This document shows, piece after piece, positions 26,101-39,718 of a DNA stretch of 64,000 nucleotides (the stretch's first letter is position 1; each line of letters opens with the position of its first letter). The stretch is taken from contig OU342639.1 of the NCBI GenBank assembly GCA_910589415.1, positions 10,362,268-10,426,267 on the forward strand, written 5' to 3'. The stretch comes from Malachius bipustulatus (Eukaryota > Arthropoda > Insecta > Coleoptera > Melyridae). The notes under the pieces are model-generated. The model saw only the letters and a list, made by a program, of their open reading frames with translations, was not told the DNA's origin and ran no database searches. The position numbers were made by a program, and so were the translations under genes.

Positions 26101-29100
26101 TTATTACTACTTTTCAAAATTTTATTACAGACACCCATATTTGAAATTTCGAAATTTCTTGTGAAAATATTTTTGGATATGGAGTCGTTCCTAGTTTTTC
26201 GTGATTGTTTTACAATTTTCTCCACTGCTTACCGTTATTTTTCGATGTTCAGAAAAACTAATGGTAAGTATAAGACTACCTAGCCTCTCAGCTCCGATCA
26301 CCCTGGTACCCAAAATTATTGTTTTGTGTCAATTGGGACGAAAAAGCTCATAACTTCCGAACCAGAAAAACTAGGAAAAAGCTTCACCCCTCATCTTAAT
26401 CGCAAGAAAATTCTCGTTTCGAAAATTAATCGAAATTAATTTTTGTGGAATTTCCCAAAATTTAACAGCAGCACTAATATGAAAATTCGAAATTTATTGT
26501 TCTTCCGGTATGAAGCCATTCTGATTTTTTGCTGGTCAATTGAAGTACGCGATACCTTATCCTAATTTTGCGGTGTTTTTCGAAAACAATGACATATAAA
26601 ACTCTTTTCTAGCAGCTCCGGGACAGAAATTATGATTTATTTAATACCTTCAATCGTAAGAAACAGTAGCAATTGCAACACCCTTCGCTGGATGTCAAAA
26701 AAGGTTATAACTTCTAAACCAGAAGAGCTAGAAAAAAGCCTCACGGCCCGTCATATTAATCACCAGAGAGTGGGCCTTTTTCAAAAAATAAAAAATAAAA
26801 AACATTTTTTTACTACTTTTCAAAATTTTATTACAGACACCCATATTTGAAATTTCGAAATTTCTTGCGAAAATATTTTTGGATATGGAGTCGTTCCTAG
26901 TTTTTCGTGATTGTTTTACAATTTTCTCCACTGCTTACCGTTATTTTTCGATGTTCAGAAAAACTAATGGTAAGTGTAAGACTACCTAGCCTCTCAGCTC
27001 CGATCACCCTGGTACCCAAAATTATTGTTTTGTGTCAATTGGGACGAAAAAGCTCATAACTTCCGAACCAGAAAAACTAGGAAAAAGCTTCACCCCTCAT
27101 CTTAATCGCAAGAAAATTCTCGTTTCGAAAATTAATCGAAATTAATTTTTGTGGAATTTCCCAAAATTTAACAGCAGCACTAATATGAAAATTCGAAATT
27201 TATTGTTCTTCCGGTATGAAGCCATTCTGATTTTTTGCTGGTCAATTGAAGTACGCGATACCTTATCCTAATTTTGCGGTGTTTTTCGAACACAATGACA
27301 TATAAAACTCTTTTCTAGCAGCTCCGGGACAGAAATTATGATTTATTTAATACCTTCAATCGTAAGAAACAGTAGCAATTGCAACACCGTTCGCTGGATG
27401 TCAAAAAAGGTTATAACTTCTAAACCAGAAGAGCTGGAAAAAAGCCTCACGGCCCGTCATATTAATCACCAGAGAGTGGACCTTTTTCAAAAAATAAAGA
27501 ATAAAAAACATTTTTTTACTACTTTTCAAAATTTTATTACAGACACCCATATTTGAAATTTCGAAATTTCTTGCGAAAATATTTTTGGATATGGAGTCGT
27601 TCTTAGTTTTTCGTGATTGTTATACAATTTTCTCCACTGCTTACCGTTATTTTTCGATGTTCAGAAAAACTAATGGTAAGTGTAAGACTACCTACCCTCT
27701 CAGCTCCGATCACCCTGGTACCCAAAATTATTGTTTTGTGTCAAATGGGACGAAAAAGCTCATAACTTCCGAACTAGAAAAACTAGGAAAAAGCTTCACC
27801 CCTCACCTTAATCGCAAGAAAATGCTCGTTTCGAAAATTAATCGAAATTAATGTTTGTGGAATTTTCCAAAATTTTACAACGGCACTAATATGAAAATTC
27901 GAAATTTATTGTTCTTCCGGTATGAAGCCATTCTGATTTTTTGCTGGTCAATTGAAGACTTACGCGATACCTTATCCTAATTTTGCGGTGTTTTTCGAAA
28001 ACAATGACATATAAAACTCTTTTCTAGCAGCTCCGGGACAGAAATTATGATTTATTTAATACCTTCAATCGTAAGAAACAGTAGCAATTGCAACACCCTT
28101 CGCTGGATGTCAAAAAAGGTTATAACTTCTAAACCAGAAGAGCTAGAAAAAAGCCTCACGGCCCGTCATATTAATCGCCAGAGAGTGGACCTTTTTCAAA
28201 AAAAAATAAAAAACATTTTTTTACTACTTTTCAAAATTTTATTACAGAAACCCAAATTTGAAATTTCGAAATTTCTTGCGAAATTATTTTTGGATATGGA
28301 GTCGTTTTTAGTTTTTCGTGATTGTTTTACAATTTTCTCCACTGCTTACCGTTATTTTTCGATGTTCAGAAAAACTAATGGTAAGTATAAGACTGCCTAC
28401 CCTCTCAGCTCCGATCACCCTGGTACCCAAAATTATTGTTTTGTGTCAAATGGGACGAAAAAGCTCATAACTTCCGAACCAGAAAAATTAGGAAAAAGCT
28501 TCACCCCTCATCTTAATCGCAAGAAAATGCTCGATTCGAAAATTAATCAAAATTAATTTTTGTGGAATTTCCCAAAATTTTACAGCGGCACTAATATGAA
28601 AATTCGAAATTTATTGTTCTTCCGGTATGAAGCCATTCTGATTCTTTGCTGATCAATTGAAGACTTACGCGAAACCTTATCCTAATTCTGCGGTGTTTTT
28701 CGAAAACAATCACATATAAAACTCTTTTCAAGCAGCAATTGCAACACCCTTCGCTGGATGTCAAAAAAGGTTATAACTTCTAAACCAGAAGATCTAGAAA
28801 AAAGCCTCACGGCCCGTCATATTAATCACCAGAGAGTGGACCTTTTTCATAAAATAAAAAATAGAAAACATTTTATTACTACTTTTCAAAATTTTATTAC
28901 AGCGACACCCATATTTGAAATTTCGAAATTTCTTGCGAAAATATTTTTGGATATGGAGTCGTTCCTAGTTTTTCGTGATTGTTTTACAATTTTCTCCACT
29001 GCTTACCGTTATTTTTCGATGTTCAGAAAAACTAATGGTAAGTGTAAGACTACCTACCCTCTCAGCTCCGATCACCCTGGTACCCAAAATTATTGTTTTG

Positions 29101-30072
29101 TGTCAAATGGGACGAAAAAGCTTATAACTTGCGAACTAGAAAAACTAGGAAAAAGCTTCACCCCTCATCTTAATCGCAAGAAAACGCTCGTTTCGAAAAT
29201 TAATCAAAATTAATTTTTGTGGAATTTCCCAAAATTTAACAGCGGCACTAATATGAAAATTTGAAATTTATTGTTCTTCCGGTATGAAGCCATTCTGATT
29301 TTTTGCTGATCAATTGAAGACTTACGCGAAACCTTATCCTAATTCTGCGGTGTTTTTCGAAAATAATGACATATAAAACTCTTTTCTAGCAGCTCCGGGA
29401 CAGAAATTATGATTTATTTAATACTTCAATCGTAAGAAACAGTAGCAATTGCAACACCCTTCACTGGATGTCAAAAAAGGTTATAACTGCTAAACCAGAA
29501 GAGCTAGAAAAAAGCCTCACGGCCCGTCATATTAATCGCCAGAGAGTGGACCTTTTTCAAAAAAAAATAAAAAACATTTTATTACTACTTTTCAAAATTT
29601 TATTACAGACACCCATATTTGAAATTTCGAAATTTCTTGTGAAAATATTTTTGGATATGGAGTCGTTCCTAGTTTTTCGTGATTGTTTTACAATTTTCTC
29701 CACTGCTTACCGTTATTTTTCGATGTTCAGAAAAACTAATGGTAAGTTTAAGACTACCTACCCTCTCAGCTCCGATCACCCTGGTACCCAAAATTATTGT
29801 TTTGTGTCAAATGGGACGAAAAATCTCATAACTTCCGAATCAGAAAAACTAGGAAAAAGCTTCACCCCTCATCTTAATCGCAAGAAAATGCTCGTTTCGA
29901 AAATTAATCAAAATTAATTTTTGTGGAATTTCCCAAAATTTAACAGCGGCACTAATATGAAAATTCGAAATTTATTGTTCTTCCGGTATGAAGCCATTCT
30001 GATTTTTTGCTGATCAATTGAAGACTTACGCGATACCTTATCCTAATTTTGCGGTGTTTTTCGAAAACAATG
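23115..30072 (+). repeat. Pentameric higher-order repeat, ~3,478 bp x 2 (M34-M43)
   Basis: First copy starts are 23,115, 23,821, 24,529, 25,234 and 25,891; second copy starts are 26,592, 27,298, 28,007, 28,712 and 29,369. All five offsets are 3,477-3,478. Each copy contains one class B short monomer (M37, M42; 657 bp, with an extra cg in ttacagcgacaccc). The last members differ: M43 matches M3 throughout, whereas M38 switches to a beta-type ending after its GTAAGT word. The M41-M43 part is also found at 10-2,073. Confidence 0.92.
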
Positions 30073-33000
30073 ACATATAAAACTCTTTTCTAGCACCTCC
30101 GGGACAGAAATTATGATTTATTTAATACTTCAATCGTAAGAAACAGTAGCAATTGCAACACCCTTCGCTGGATGTCAAAAAAGGTTATAACTTTTAAACC
30201 AGAAGAGCTAGAAAAAAGCCTCAAGGCCCGTCATATTAATCGCCAGAGAGTGGACCTTTTTCGAAAAAAAAAATATAAAACATTTTTTTACTACTTTTCA
30301 AATTTTATTACAGACATCCAAATTTGAAATTTCGAAATTTCTTTCCAAAATATTTTTGGATATGGAGTCGTTTTTAGTTTTTCGTGATTGTCTTACAATT
30401 TTCTCCACTGCTTACCGTTATTTTTCGATGTTCAGAAAAACTAATGGTAAGTGTAAGACTACCTACCCTCTCAGCTCCGATCACCCTGGTACCCAAAATT
30501 ATTGTTTTGTGTCAAATGGGACGAAAAAGCTCATAACTTGCGAACTAGAAAAACTAGGAAAAAGCTTCACCCCTCATCTTAATCGCAAGAAAACGCTCGT
30601 TTCGAAAATTAATCAAAGTTAATTTTTGTAGAATTTCCCAAAATTTAACAGCGGCACTAATATGAAAATTCGAAATTTATTGTTCTTCCGGTATGAAGCC
30701 ATTCTGATTTTTTGCTGATCAATTGAAGACTTACGCGATACCTTATCCTAATTTTGCGGTGTTTTTCGAAAACAATGACTTATAAAACTCTTTTCTAGCA
30801 GCTCCGGGACAGAAATTATGATTTATTTAATACCTTCAATCGTAAGAAACAGTAGCAATTGCAACACCCTTCGCTGGATGTCAAAAAAGGTTATAACTTC
30901 TAAACCAGAAGAGCTAGAAAAAAGCCTCACGGCCCGTCATATTAATCGCCAGAGAGTGGACCTTTAAAAAAAAAATATAAAACATTTTTTTACTACTTTT
31001 CAAATTTTATTACAGACACCCAAATTTGAAATTTCGAAATTTCTTACGAAAATATTTTTGGATATGGAGTCGTTTTTAGTTTTTCGTGGTTGTTTTACAA
31101 TTTTCTCCACTGCTTACCGTTATTTTTCGATGTTCAGAAAAACTAATGGTAAGTGTAAGACTACCTACCCTCTCAGCTCCGATCACCCCGGTACCCAAAA
31201 TTATTGTTTTGTGTCAAATGAGACGAAAAAGCTCATAACTTGCGAACTAGAATAACTAGGAAAAAGCTTCACCCCTCATCTTAATTGCAAGAAAACGCTC
31301 GTTTCGAAAATTAATCAAAATTAATTTTTGTGGAATTTCCCAAAATTTAACAGCGGCACTAATATGAAAATTCGAAATTTATTGTTCTTCCGGTATGAAG
31401 CCATTCTGATTTTTTGCTGATCAATTGAAGACTTACGCGATACCTTATCCTAATTTTGCGGTGTTTTTCGAAAACAATGACATATAAAACTCTTTTCTAG
31501 CAGCTCCGGGACAGAAATTATGATTTATTTAATACCTTCAATCGTAAGAAACAGTAGCAATTGCAACACCCTTCGCTGGATGTCAAAAAAGGTTATAACT
31601 TCTAAACCAGAAGAGCTAGAAAAAAGCCTCACGGCCCGTCATATTAATCACCAGAGAGTGGACTTTTTCATAAAATAAAAAATAGAAAACATTTTATTAC
31701 TTCTTTTCAAATTTTATTACATTGCTCCACTGCTTACCGTTATTTTTCGATGTTCAGAAAAACTAATGGTAAGTGTAAGACTACCTACCCTCTCAGCTCC
31801 GATCACCCTGGTACCCAAAATTATTGTTTTGTGTCAAATGGGACGAAAAAGCTCATAACTTGCGAACTAGGAAAACTAGGAAAAAGCTTCACCCCTCATC
31901 TTAATCGCAAGAAAACGCTCGTTTCGAAAATTAATCAAAATTAATTTTTGTGGAATTTCCCAAAATTTAACAGCGGCACTAATATGAAAATTCGAAATTT
32001 ATTGTTCTTCCGGTATGAAGCCATTCTGATTTTTTGCTGATCAATTGAAGACTTACGCGATACCTTATCCTAATTTTGCGGTGTTTTTCGAAAACAATGA
32101 CATATAAAACTCTTTTCTAGCAGCTCCGGGACAGAAATTATGATTTATTTAATACATTCAATCGTAAGAAACAGTAGCAATTGCAACACCCTTCGCTGGA
32201 TGTCAAAAAAGGTTATAACTTCTAAACCAGAAGACCTAGAAAAAAGCCTCACGGCCCGTCATATTAATCGCCAGAGAGTGGACCTTTTTCAAAAAAAAAA
32301 TTAAAAAAAAAACATTTTTTTACTACTTTTCAAAATTTTATTACAGACACCCAAATTTGAAATTTCGAAATTTCTTGCGAAATTATTTTTGGATATGGAG
32401 TCGTTCTTAGTTTTTCGTGATTGTTTTACAATTTTCTCCACTGCTTACCGTTATTTTTCGATGTTCAGAAAAACTAATGGTAAGTATAAGACTACCTACC
32501 CTCTCAGCTCCGATCACCCTGGCACCCAAAATTATTGTTTTGTGTCAAATGGGACGAAAAAGCTCATAACTTCCGAACCAGAGAAACTAGGAAAAAGCTT
32601 CACCCCTCAACTTAATCGCAAGAAAATTCTCGTTTCGAAAATTAATCAAAATTAATTTTTGTGGAATTTCCCAAAATTTAACAGCGGCACTAATATGAAA
32701 ATTCGAAATTTATTGTTCTTCCGGTATGAAGCCATTCTGATTTTTTGCTGATCAATTGAAGACTTACGCGATACCTTATCCTAATTTTGCGGTGTTTTTC
32801 GAAAACAATGACATATAAAACTCTTTTCAAGCAGCTCCGGGACAGAAATTATGATTCATTTAATACTTCAATCGTAAGAAACAGTAGCAATTGCAACACC
32901 CTTCGCTGGATGTCAAAAAAGGTTATAACTTCTAAACCAGAAGAGCTAGAAAAAAGCCTCACGGCCCGTCATATTAATCGCCAGAGTGGACCTTTTTCAA

Positions 33001-34220
33001 AAAAAAAAATAAAAAACATTTTTTTACTACTTTTCAAAATTTTATTACAGACACCCAAATTTGAAATTTCGAAATTTCTTGCGAAATTATTTTTGGATAT
33101 GGAGTCGTTCTTAGTTTTTCGTGATTGTTTTACAATTTTCTCCACTGCTTACCGTTATTTTTCGATGTTCAGAAAAACTAATGGTAAGTATAAGACTACC
33201 TAGCCTCTCAGCTCCGATCACCCTGGTACCCAAAATTATTGTTTTGTGTCAAATGGGACGAAAAAGCTCATAACTTCCGAACCAGAAAAACTAGGAAAAA
33301 GCTTCACCCCTCATCTTAATCGCAAGAAAATTCTCGTTTCGAAAATTAATCGAAATTAATTTTTGTGGAATTTCCCAAAATTTAACAGCAGCACTAATAT
33401 GAAAATTCGAAATTTATTGTTCTTCCGGTATGAAGCCATTCTGATTTTTTGCTGGTCAATTGAAGTACGCGATACCTTATCCTAATTTTGCGGTGTTTTT
33501 CGAAAACAATGACATATAAAACTCTTTTCTAGCAGCTCCGGGACAGAAATTATGATTTATTTAATACCTTCAATCGTAAGAAACAGTAGCAATTGCAACA
33601 CCCTTCGCTGGATGTCAAAAAAGGTTATAACTTCTAAACCAGAAGAGCTAGAAAAAAGCCTCACGGCCCGTCATATTAATCACCAGAGAGTGGACCTTTT
33701 TCATAAAATAAAAAATAGAAAACATTTTATTACTACTTTTCAAAATTTTATTACAGACACCCATATTTGAAATTTCGAAATTTCTTGCGAAATTATTTTT
33801 GGATATGGAGTCGTTCTTAGTTTTTCGTGATTGTTTTACAATTTTCTCCACTGCTTACCGTTATTTTTCGATGTTCAGAAAAACTAATGGTAAGTGTAAG
33901 ACTACCTACCCTCTCAGCTCCGATCACCCTGGTACCCAAAATTATTGTTTTGTGTCAAATGGGACGAAAAAGCTCATAACTTCCGAACCAGAAAAACTAG
34001 GAAAAAGCTTCACCCCTCATCTTAATCGCAAGAAAATTCTCGTTTCGAAAATTAATCAAAATTAATTTTTGTGGAATTTCCCAAAATTTAACAGCGGCAC
34101 TAATATGAAAATTCGAAATTTATTGTTCTTCCGGTATGAAGCCATTCTGATTTTTTGCTGATCAATTGAAGACTTACGCGATACCTTATCCTAATTTTGC
34201 GGTGTTTTTCGAAAACAATG
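30073..34220 (+). repeat. Monomers M44-M49
   Basis: Starts are 30,073, 30,778, 31,480, 32,100, 32,811 and 33,512. Their closest relatives lie in the first 8.3 kb, but in altered order: M44 with M7, M45 with M5, M46 (620 bp, class A) with M10, M47 with M11, M48 with M12. M48 ends with a beta-type B half that M12 lacks, so a switch occurred within the monomer. Confidence 0.85.
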
Positions 34221-37200
34221 ACATATAAAACTCTTTTCTAGCAGCTCCGGGACAGAAATTATGATTTATTTAATACCTTCAATCGTAAGAAACAGTAGCA
34301 ATTGCAACACCCTTCGCTGGATGTCAAAAAAGGTTATAACTTCTAAACCAGAAGAGCTAGAAAAAAGCCTCACGGCCTGTCATATTAATCACCAGAGAGT
34401 GGGCCTTTTTCAAAAAATAAAAAATAAAAAACATTTTTTTACTACTTTTCAAAATTTTATTACAGACACCCAAATTTGAAATTTCGAAATTTCTTGCGGA
34501 ATTATTTTTGGATATGGAGTCGTTCTTAGTTTTTCGTGATTGTTTTACAATTTTCTCCACTGCTTACCGTTATTTTTCGATGTTCAGAAAAACTAATGGT
34601 AAGTATAAGACTACCTAGCCTCTCAGCTCCGATCACCCTGGTACCCAAAATTATTGTTTTGTGTCAAATGGGACGAAAAAGCTCATAACTTCCGAACCAG
34701 AAAAACTAGGAAAAAGCTTCACCTCTCATCTTAATCGCAAGAAAATGCTCGTTTCGAAAATTAATCAAAATTAATTTTTGTGGAATTTCCCAAAATTTAA
34801 CAGCGGCACTAATATGAAAATTCGAAATTTATTGTTCTTCCGGTATGAAGCCATTCTGATTTTTTGCTGATCAATTGAAGACTTACGCGATACCTTATCC
34901 TAATTTTGCGGTGTTTTTCGAAAACAATGACATATAAAACTCTTTTCTAGCAGCTCCGGGACAGAAATTATGATTCATTTAATACTTCAATCGTCAGAAA
35001 CAGTAGCAATTGCAACACCCTTCTCTGGATGTCAAAAAAGGTTATAACTTCTAAACCAGAAGAGCTAGAAAAAAGCCTCACGGCCCGTCATATTAATCGC
35101 CAGAGAGTGGACCTTTTTCAAAAAATAAAAAATAAAAAACATTTTTTTACTACTTTTCAAAATTTTATTACAGACACCCATATTTGAAATTTCAAAATTT
35201 CTTGCGAAAATATTTTTGGATATGGAGTCGTTCTTAGTTTTTCGTGATTGTTTTACAATTTTCTCCACTGCTTACCGTTATTTTTCGATGTTCAGAAAAA
35301 CTAATGGTAAGTGTAAGACTATACCTACCCTCTCAGCTCCGATCACCCTGGTACCCAAAATTATTGTTTTGTGTCAAATGGGACGAAAAAGCTCATAACT
35401 TCCGAACTAGAAAAACTAGGAAAAAGCTTCACCCCTCACCTTAATCGCAAGAAAATGCTCGTTTCGAAAATTAATCGAAATAAATTTTTGTGGAATTTCC
35501 CAAAATTTTACAACGGGTCTAATATGAAAATTCGAAATTTATTGTTCTTCCGGTATGAAGCCATTCTGATTTTTTGCTGGTCAATTGAAGACTTACGCGA
35601 TACCTTATCCTAATTTTGCGGTGTTTTTCGAACACAATGACATATAAAACTCTTTTCTAGCAGCTCCGGGACAGAAATTATGATTTATTTAATACCTTCA
35701 ATCGTAAGAAACAGTAGCAATTGCAACACCCTTCGCTGGATGTCAAAAAAGGTTATAACTTCTAAACCAGAAGAGCTAGAAAAAAGCCTCACGGCCCGTC
35801 ATATTAATCACCAGAGAGTGGACCTTTTTCAAAAAATAAAAAATAAAAAACATTTTTTTACTACTTTTCAAAATTTTATTACAGACACCCATATTTGAAA
35901 TTTCGAAATTTCTTGCGAAAATATTTTTGGATATGGAGTCGTTCTTAGTTTTTCGTGATTGTTTTACAATTTTCTCCACTGCTTACCGTTATTTTTCGAT
36001 GTTCAGAAAAACTAATGGTAAGTGTAAGACTACCTACCCTCTCAGCTCCGATCACCCTGGTACCCAAAATTATTGTTTTGTGTCAAATGGGACGAAAAAG
36101 CTCATAACTTCCGAACTAGAAAAACTAGGAAAAAGCTTCACCCCTCACCTTAATCGCAAGAAAATGCTCGTTTCGAAAATTAATCGAAATAAATTTTTGT
36201 GGAATTTCCCAAAATTTTACAACGGCACTAATATGAAAATTCGAAATTTATTGTTCTTCCGGTATGAAGCCATTCTGATTTTTTGCTGGTCAATTGAAGA
36301 CTTACGCGATACCTTATCCTAATTTTGCGGTGTTTTTCGAAAACAATGACATATAAAACTCTTTTCTAGCAGCTCCGGGACAGAAATTATGATTTATTTA
36401 ATACCTTCAATCGTAAGAAACAGTAGCAATTGCAACACCCTTCGCTGGATGTCAAAAAAGGTTATAACTTCTAAACCAGAAGAGCTAGAAAAAAGCCTCA
36501 CGGCCCGTCATATTAATCACCAGAGAGTGGACCTTTTTCATAAAATAAAAAATAGAAAACATTTTATTACTTCTTTTCAAATTTTATTACATTTCTCCAC
36601 TGCTTACCGTTATTTTTCGATGTTCAGAAAAACTAATGGTAAGTGTAAGACTACCTACCCTCTCAGCTCCGATCACCCTGGTACCCAAAATTATTGTTTT
36701 GTGTCAAATGGGACGAAAAAGCTCATAACTTGCGAACCAGAAAAACTGAGAAAAAGCTTCACCCCTCATCTTAATCGCAAGAAAATGCTCGTTTCGAAAA
36801 TTAATCAAAATTAATTTTTGTGGAATTTCCCAAAATTTAACAGCGGCACTAATATGAAAATTCGAAATTTATTGTTCTTCCGGTATGAAGCCATTCTGAT
36901 TTTTTGCTGATCAATTGAAGACTTACGCGATACCTTATCCTAATTTTGCGGTGTTTTTCGAAAACAATGACATATAAAACTCTTTTCTAGCAGCTCCGGG
37001 ACAGAAATTATGATTTATTTAATACCTTCAATCGTAAGAAACAGTAGCAATTGCAACACCCTTCGCTGGATGTCAAAAAAGGTTATAACTTCTAAACCAG
37101 AAGAGCTAGAAAAAAGCCTCACGGCCTGTCATATTAATCACCAGAGAGTGGGCCTTTTTCAAAAAATAAAAAATAAAAAACATTTTTTTACTACTTTTCA

Positions 37201-39718
37201 AAATTTTATTACAGACACCCAAATTTGAAATTTCGAAATTTCTTGCGGAATTATTTTTGGATATGGAGTCGTTCTTAGTTTTTCGTGATTGTTTTACAAT
37301 TTTCTCCACTGCTTACCGTTATTTTTCGATGTTCAGAAAAACTAATGGTAAGTATAAGACTACCTAGCCTCTCAGCTCCGATCACCCTGGTACCCAAAAT
37401 TATTGTTTTGTGTCAAATGGGACGAAAAAGCTCATAACTTCCGAACCAGAAAAACTAGGAAAAAGCTTCACCTCTCATCTTAATCGCAAGAAAATGCTCG
37501 TTTCGAAAATTAATCAAAATTAATTTTTGTGGAATTTCCCAAAATTTAACAGCGGCACTAATATGAAAATTCGAAATTTATTGTTCTTCCGGTATGAAGC
37601 CATTCTGATTTTTTGCTGATCAATTGAAGACTTACGCGATACCTTATCCTAATTTTGCGGTGTTTTTCGAAAACAATGACATATAAAACTCTTTTCTAGC
37701 AGCTCCGGGACAGAAATTATGATTCATTTAATACTTCAATCGTCAGAAACAGTAGCAATTGCAACACCCTTCTCTGGATGTCAAAAAAGGTTATAACTTC
37801 TAAACCAGAAGAGCTAGAAAAAAGCCTCACGGCCCGTCATATTAATCGCCAGAGAGTGGACCTTTTTCAAAAAATAAAAAATAAAAAACATTTTTTTACT
37901 ACTTTTCAAAATTTTATTACAGACACCCATATTTGAAATTTCAAAATTTCTTGCGAAAATATTTTTGGATATGGAGTCGTTCTTAGTTTTTCGTGATTGT
38001 TTTACAATTTTCTCCACTGCTTACCGTTATTTTTCGATGTTCAGAAAAACTAATGGTAAGTGTAAGACTATACCTACCCTCTCAGCTCCGATCACCCTGG
38101 TACCCAAAATTATTGTTTTGTGTCAAATGGGACGAAAAAGCTCATAACTTCCGAACTAGAAAAACTAGGAAAAAGCTTCACCCCTCACCTTAATCGCAAG
38201 AAAATGCTCGTTTCGAAAATTAATCGAAATAAATTTTTGTGGAATTTCCCAAAATTTTACAACGGGTCTAATATGAAAATTCGAAATTTATTGTTCTTCC
38301 GGTATGAAGCCATTCTGATTTTTTGCTGGTCAATTGAAGACTTACGCGATACCTTATCCTAATTTTGCGGTGTTTTTCGAACACAATGACATATAAAACT
38401 CTTTTCTAGCAGCTCCGGGACAGAAATTATGATTTATTTAATACCTTCAATCGTAAGAAACAGTAGCAATTGCAACACCCTTCGCTGGATGTCAAAAAAG
38501 GTTATAACTTCTAAACCAGAAGAGCTAGAAAAAAGCCTCACGGCCCGTCATATTAATCACAAGAGAGTGGACCTTTTTCAAAAAATAAAGAATAAAAAAC
38601 ATTTTTTTACTACTTTTCAAAATTTTATTACAGACACCCATATTTGAAATTTCGAAATTTCTTGCGAAAATATTTTTGGATATGGAGTCGTTCTTAGTTT
38701 TTCGTGATTGTTTTACAATTTTCTCCACTGCTTACCGTTATTTTTCGATGTTCAGAAAAACTAATGGTAAGTGTAAGACTACCTACCCTCTCAGCTCCGA
38801 TCACCCTGGTACCCAAAATTATTGTTTTGTGTCAAATGGGACGAAAAAGCTCATAACTTCCGAACTAGAAAAACTAGGAAAAAGCTTCACCCCTCACCTT
38901 AATCGCAAGAAAATGCTCGTTTCGAAAATTAATCGAAATAAATTTTTGTGGAATTTCCCAAAATTTTACAACGGCACTAATATGAAAATTCGAAATTTAT
39001 TGTTCTTCCGGTATGAAGCCATTCTGATTTTTTGCTGGTCAATTGAAGACTTACGCGATACCTTATCCTAATTTTGCGGTGTTTTTCGAAAACAATGACA
39101 TATAAAACTCTTTTCTAGCAGCTCCGGGACAGAAATTATGATTTATTTAATACCTTCAATCGTAAGAAACAGTAGCAATTGCAACACCCTTCGCTGGATG
39201 TCAAAAAAGGTTATAACTTCTAAACCAGAAGAGCTAGAAAAAAGCCTCACGGCCCGTCATATTAATCACCAGAGAGTGGACCTTTTTCATAAAATAAAAA
39301 ATAGAAAACATTTTATTACTTCTTTTCAAATTTTATTACATTTCTCCACTGCTTACCGTTATTTTTCGATGTTCAGAAAAACTAATGGTAAGTGTAAGAC
39401 TACCTACCCTCTCAGCTCCGATCACCCTGGTACCCAAAATTATTGTTTTGTGTCAAATGGGACGAAGAAGCTCATAACTTGCGAACCAGAAAAACTGAGA
39501 AAAAGCTTCACCCCTCATCTTAATCGCAAGAAAATGCTCGTTTCGAAAATTAATCAAAATTAATTTTTGTGGAATTTCCCAAAATTTAACAGCGGCACTA
39601 ATATGAAAATTCGAAATTTATTGTTCTTCCGGTATGAAGCCATTCTGATTTTTTGCTGATCAATTGAAGACTTACGCGATACCTTATCCTAATTTTGCGG
39701 TGTTTTTCGAAAACAATG
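34221..39718 (+). repeat. Tetrameric higher-order repeat, 2,749 bp x 2, nearly identical (M50-M57)
   Basis: The first copy is 34,221-36,969 (starts 34,221, 34,930, 35,640, 36,349) and the second is 36,970-39,718 (starts 36,970, 37,679, 38,389, 39,098). All offsets are exactly 2,749. By eye I find only about three substitutions between them: caccagag/cacaagag and aaaaaataaa/aaagaataaa in the third unit, and acgaaaaag/acgaagaag in the fourth. Private markers include cacggcctgtc in the first unit and an extra ta in gactatacctacc in the second. Each copy ends with a 621-bp class A monomer. Confidence 0.94.
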
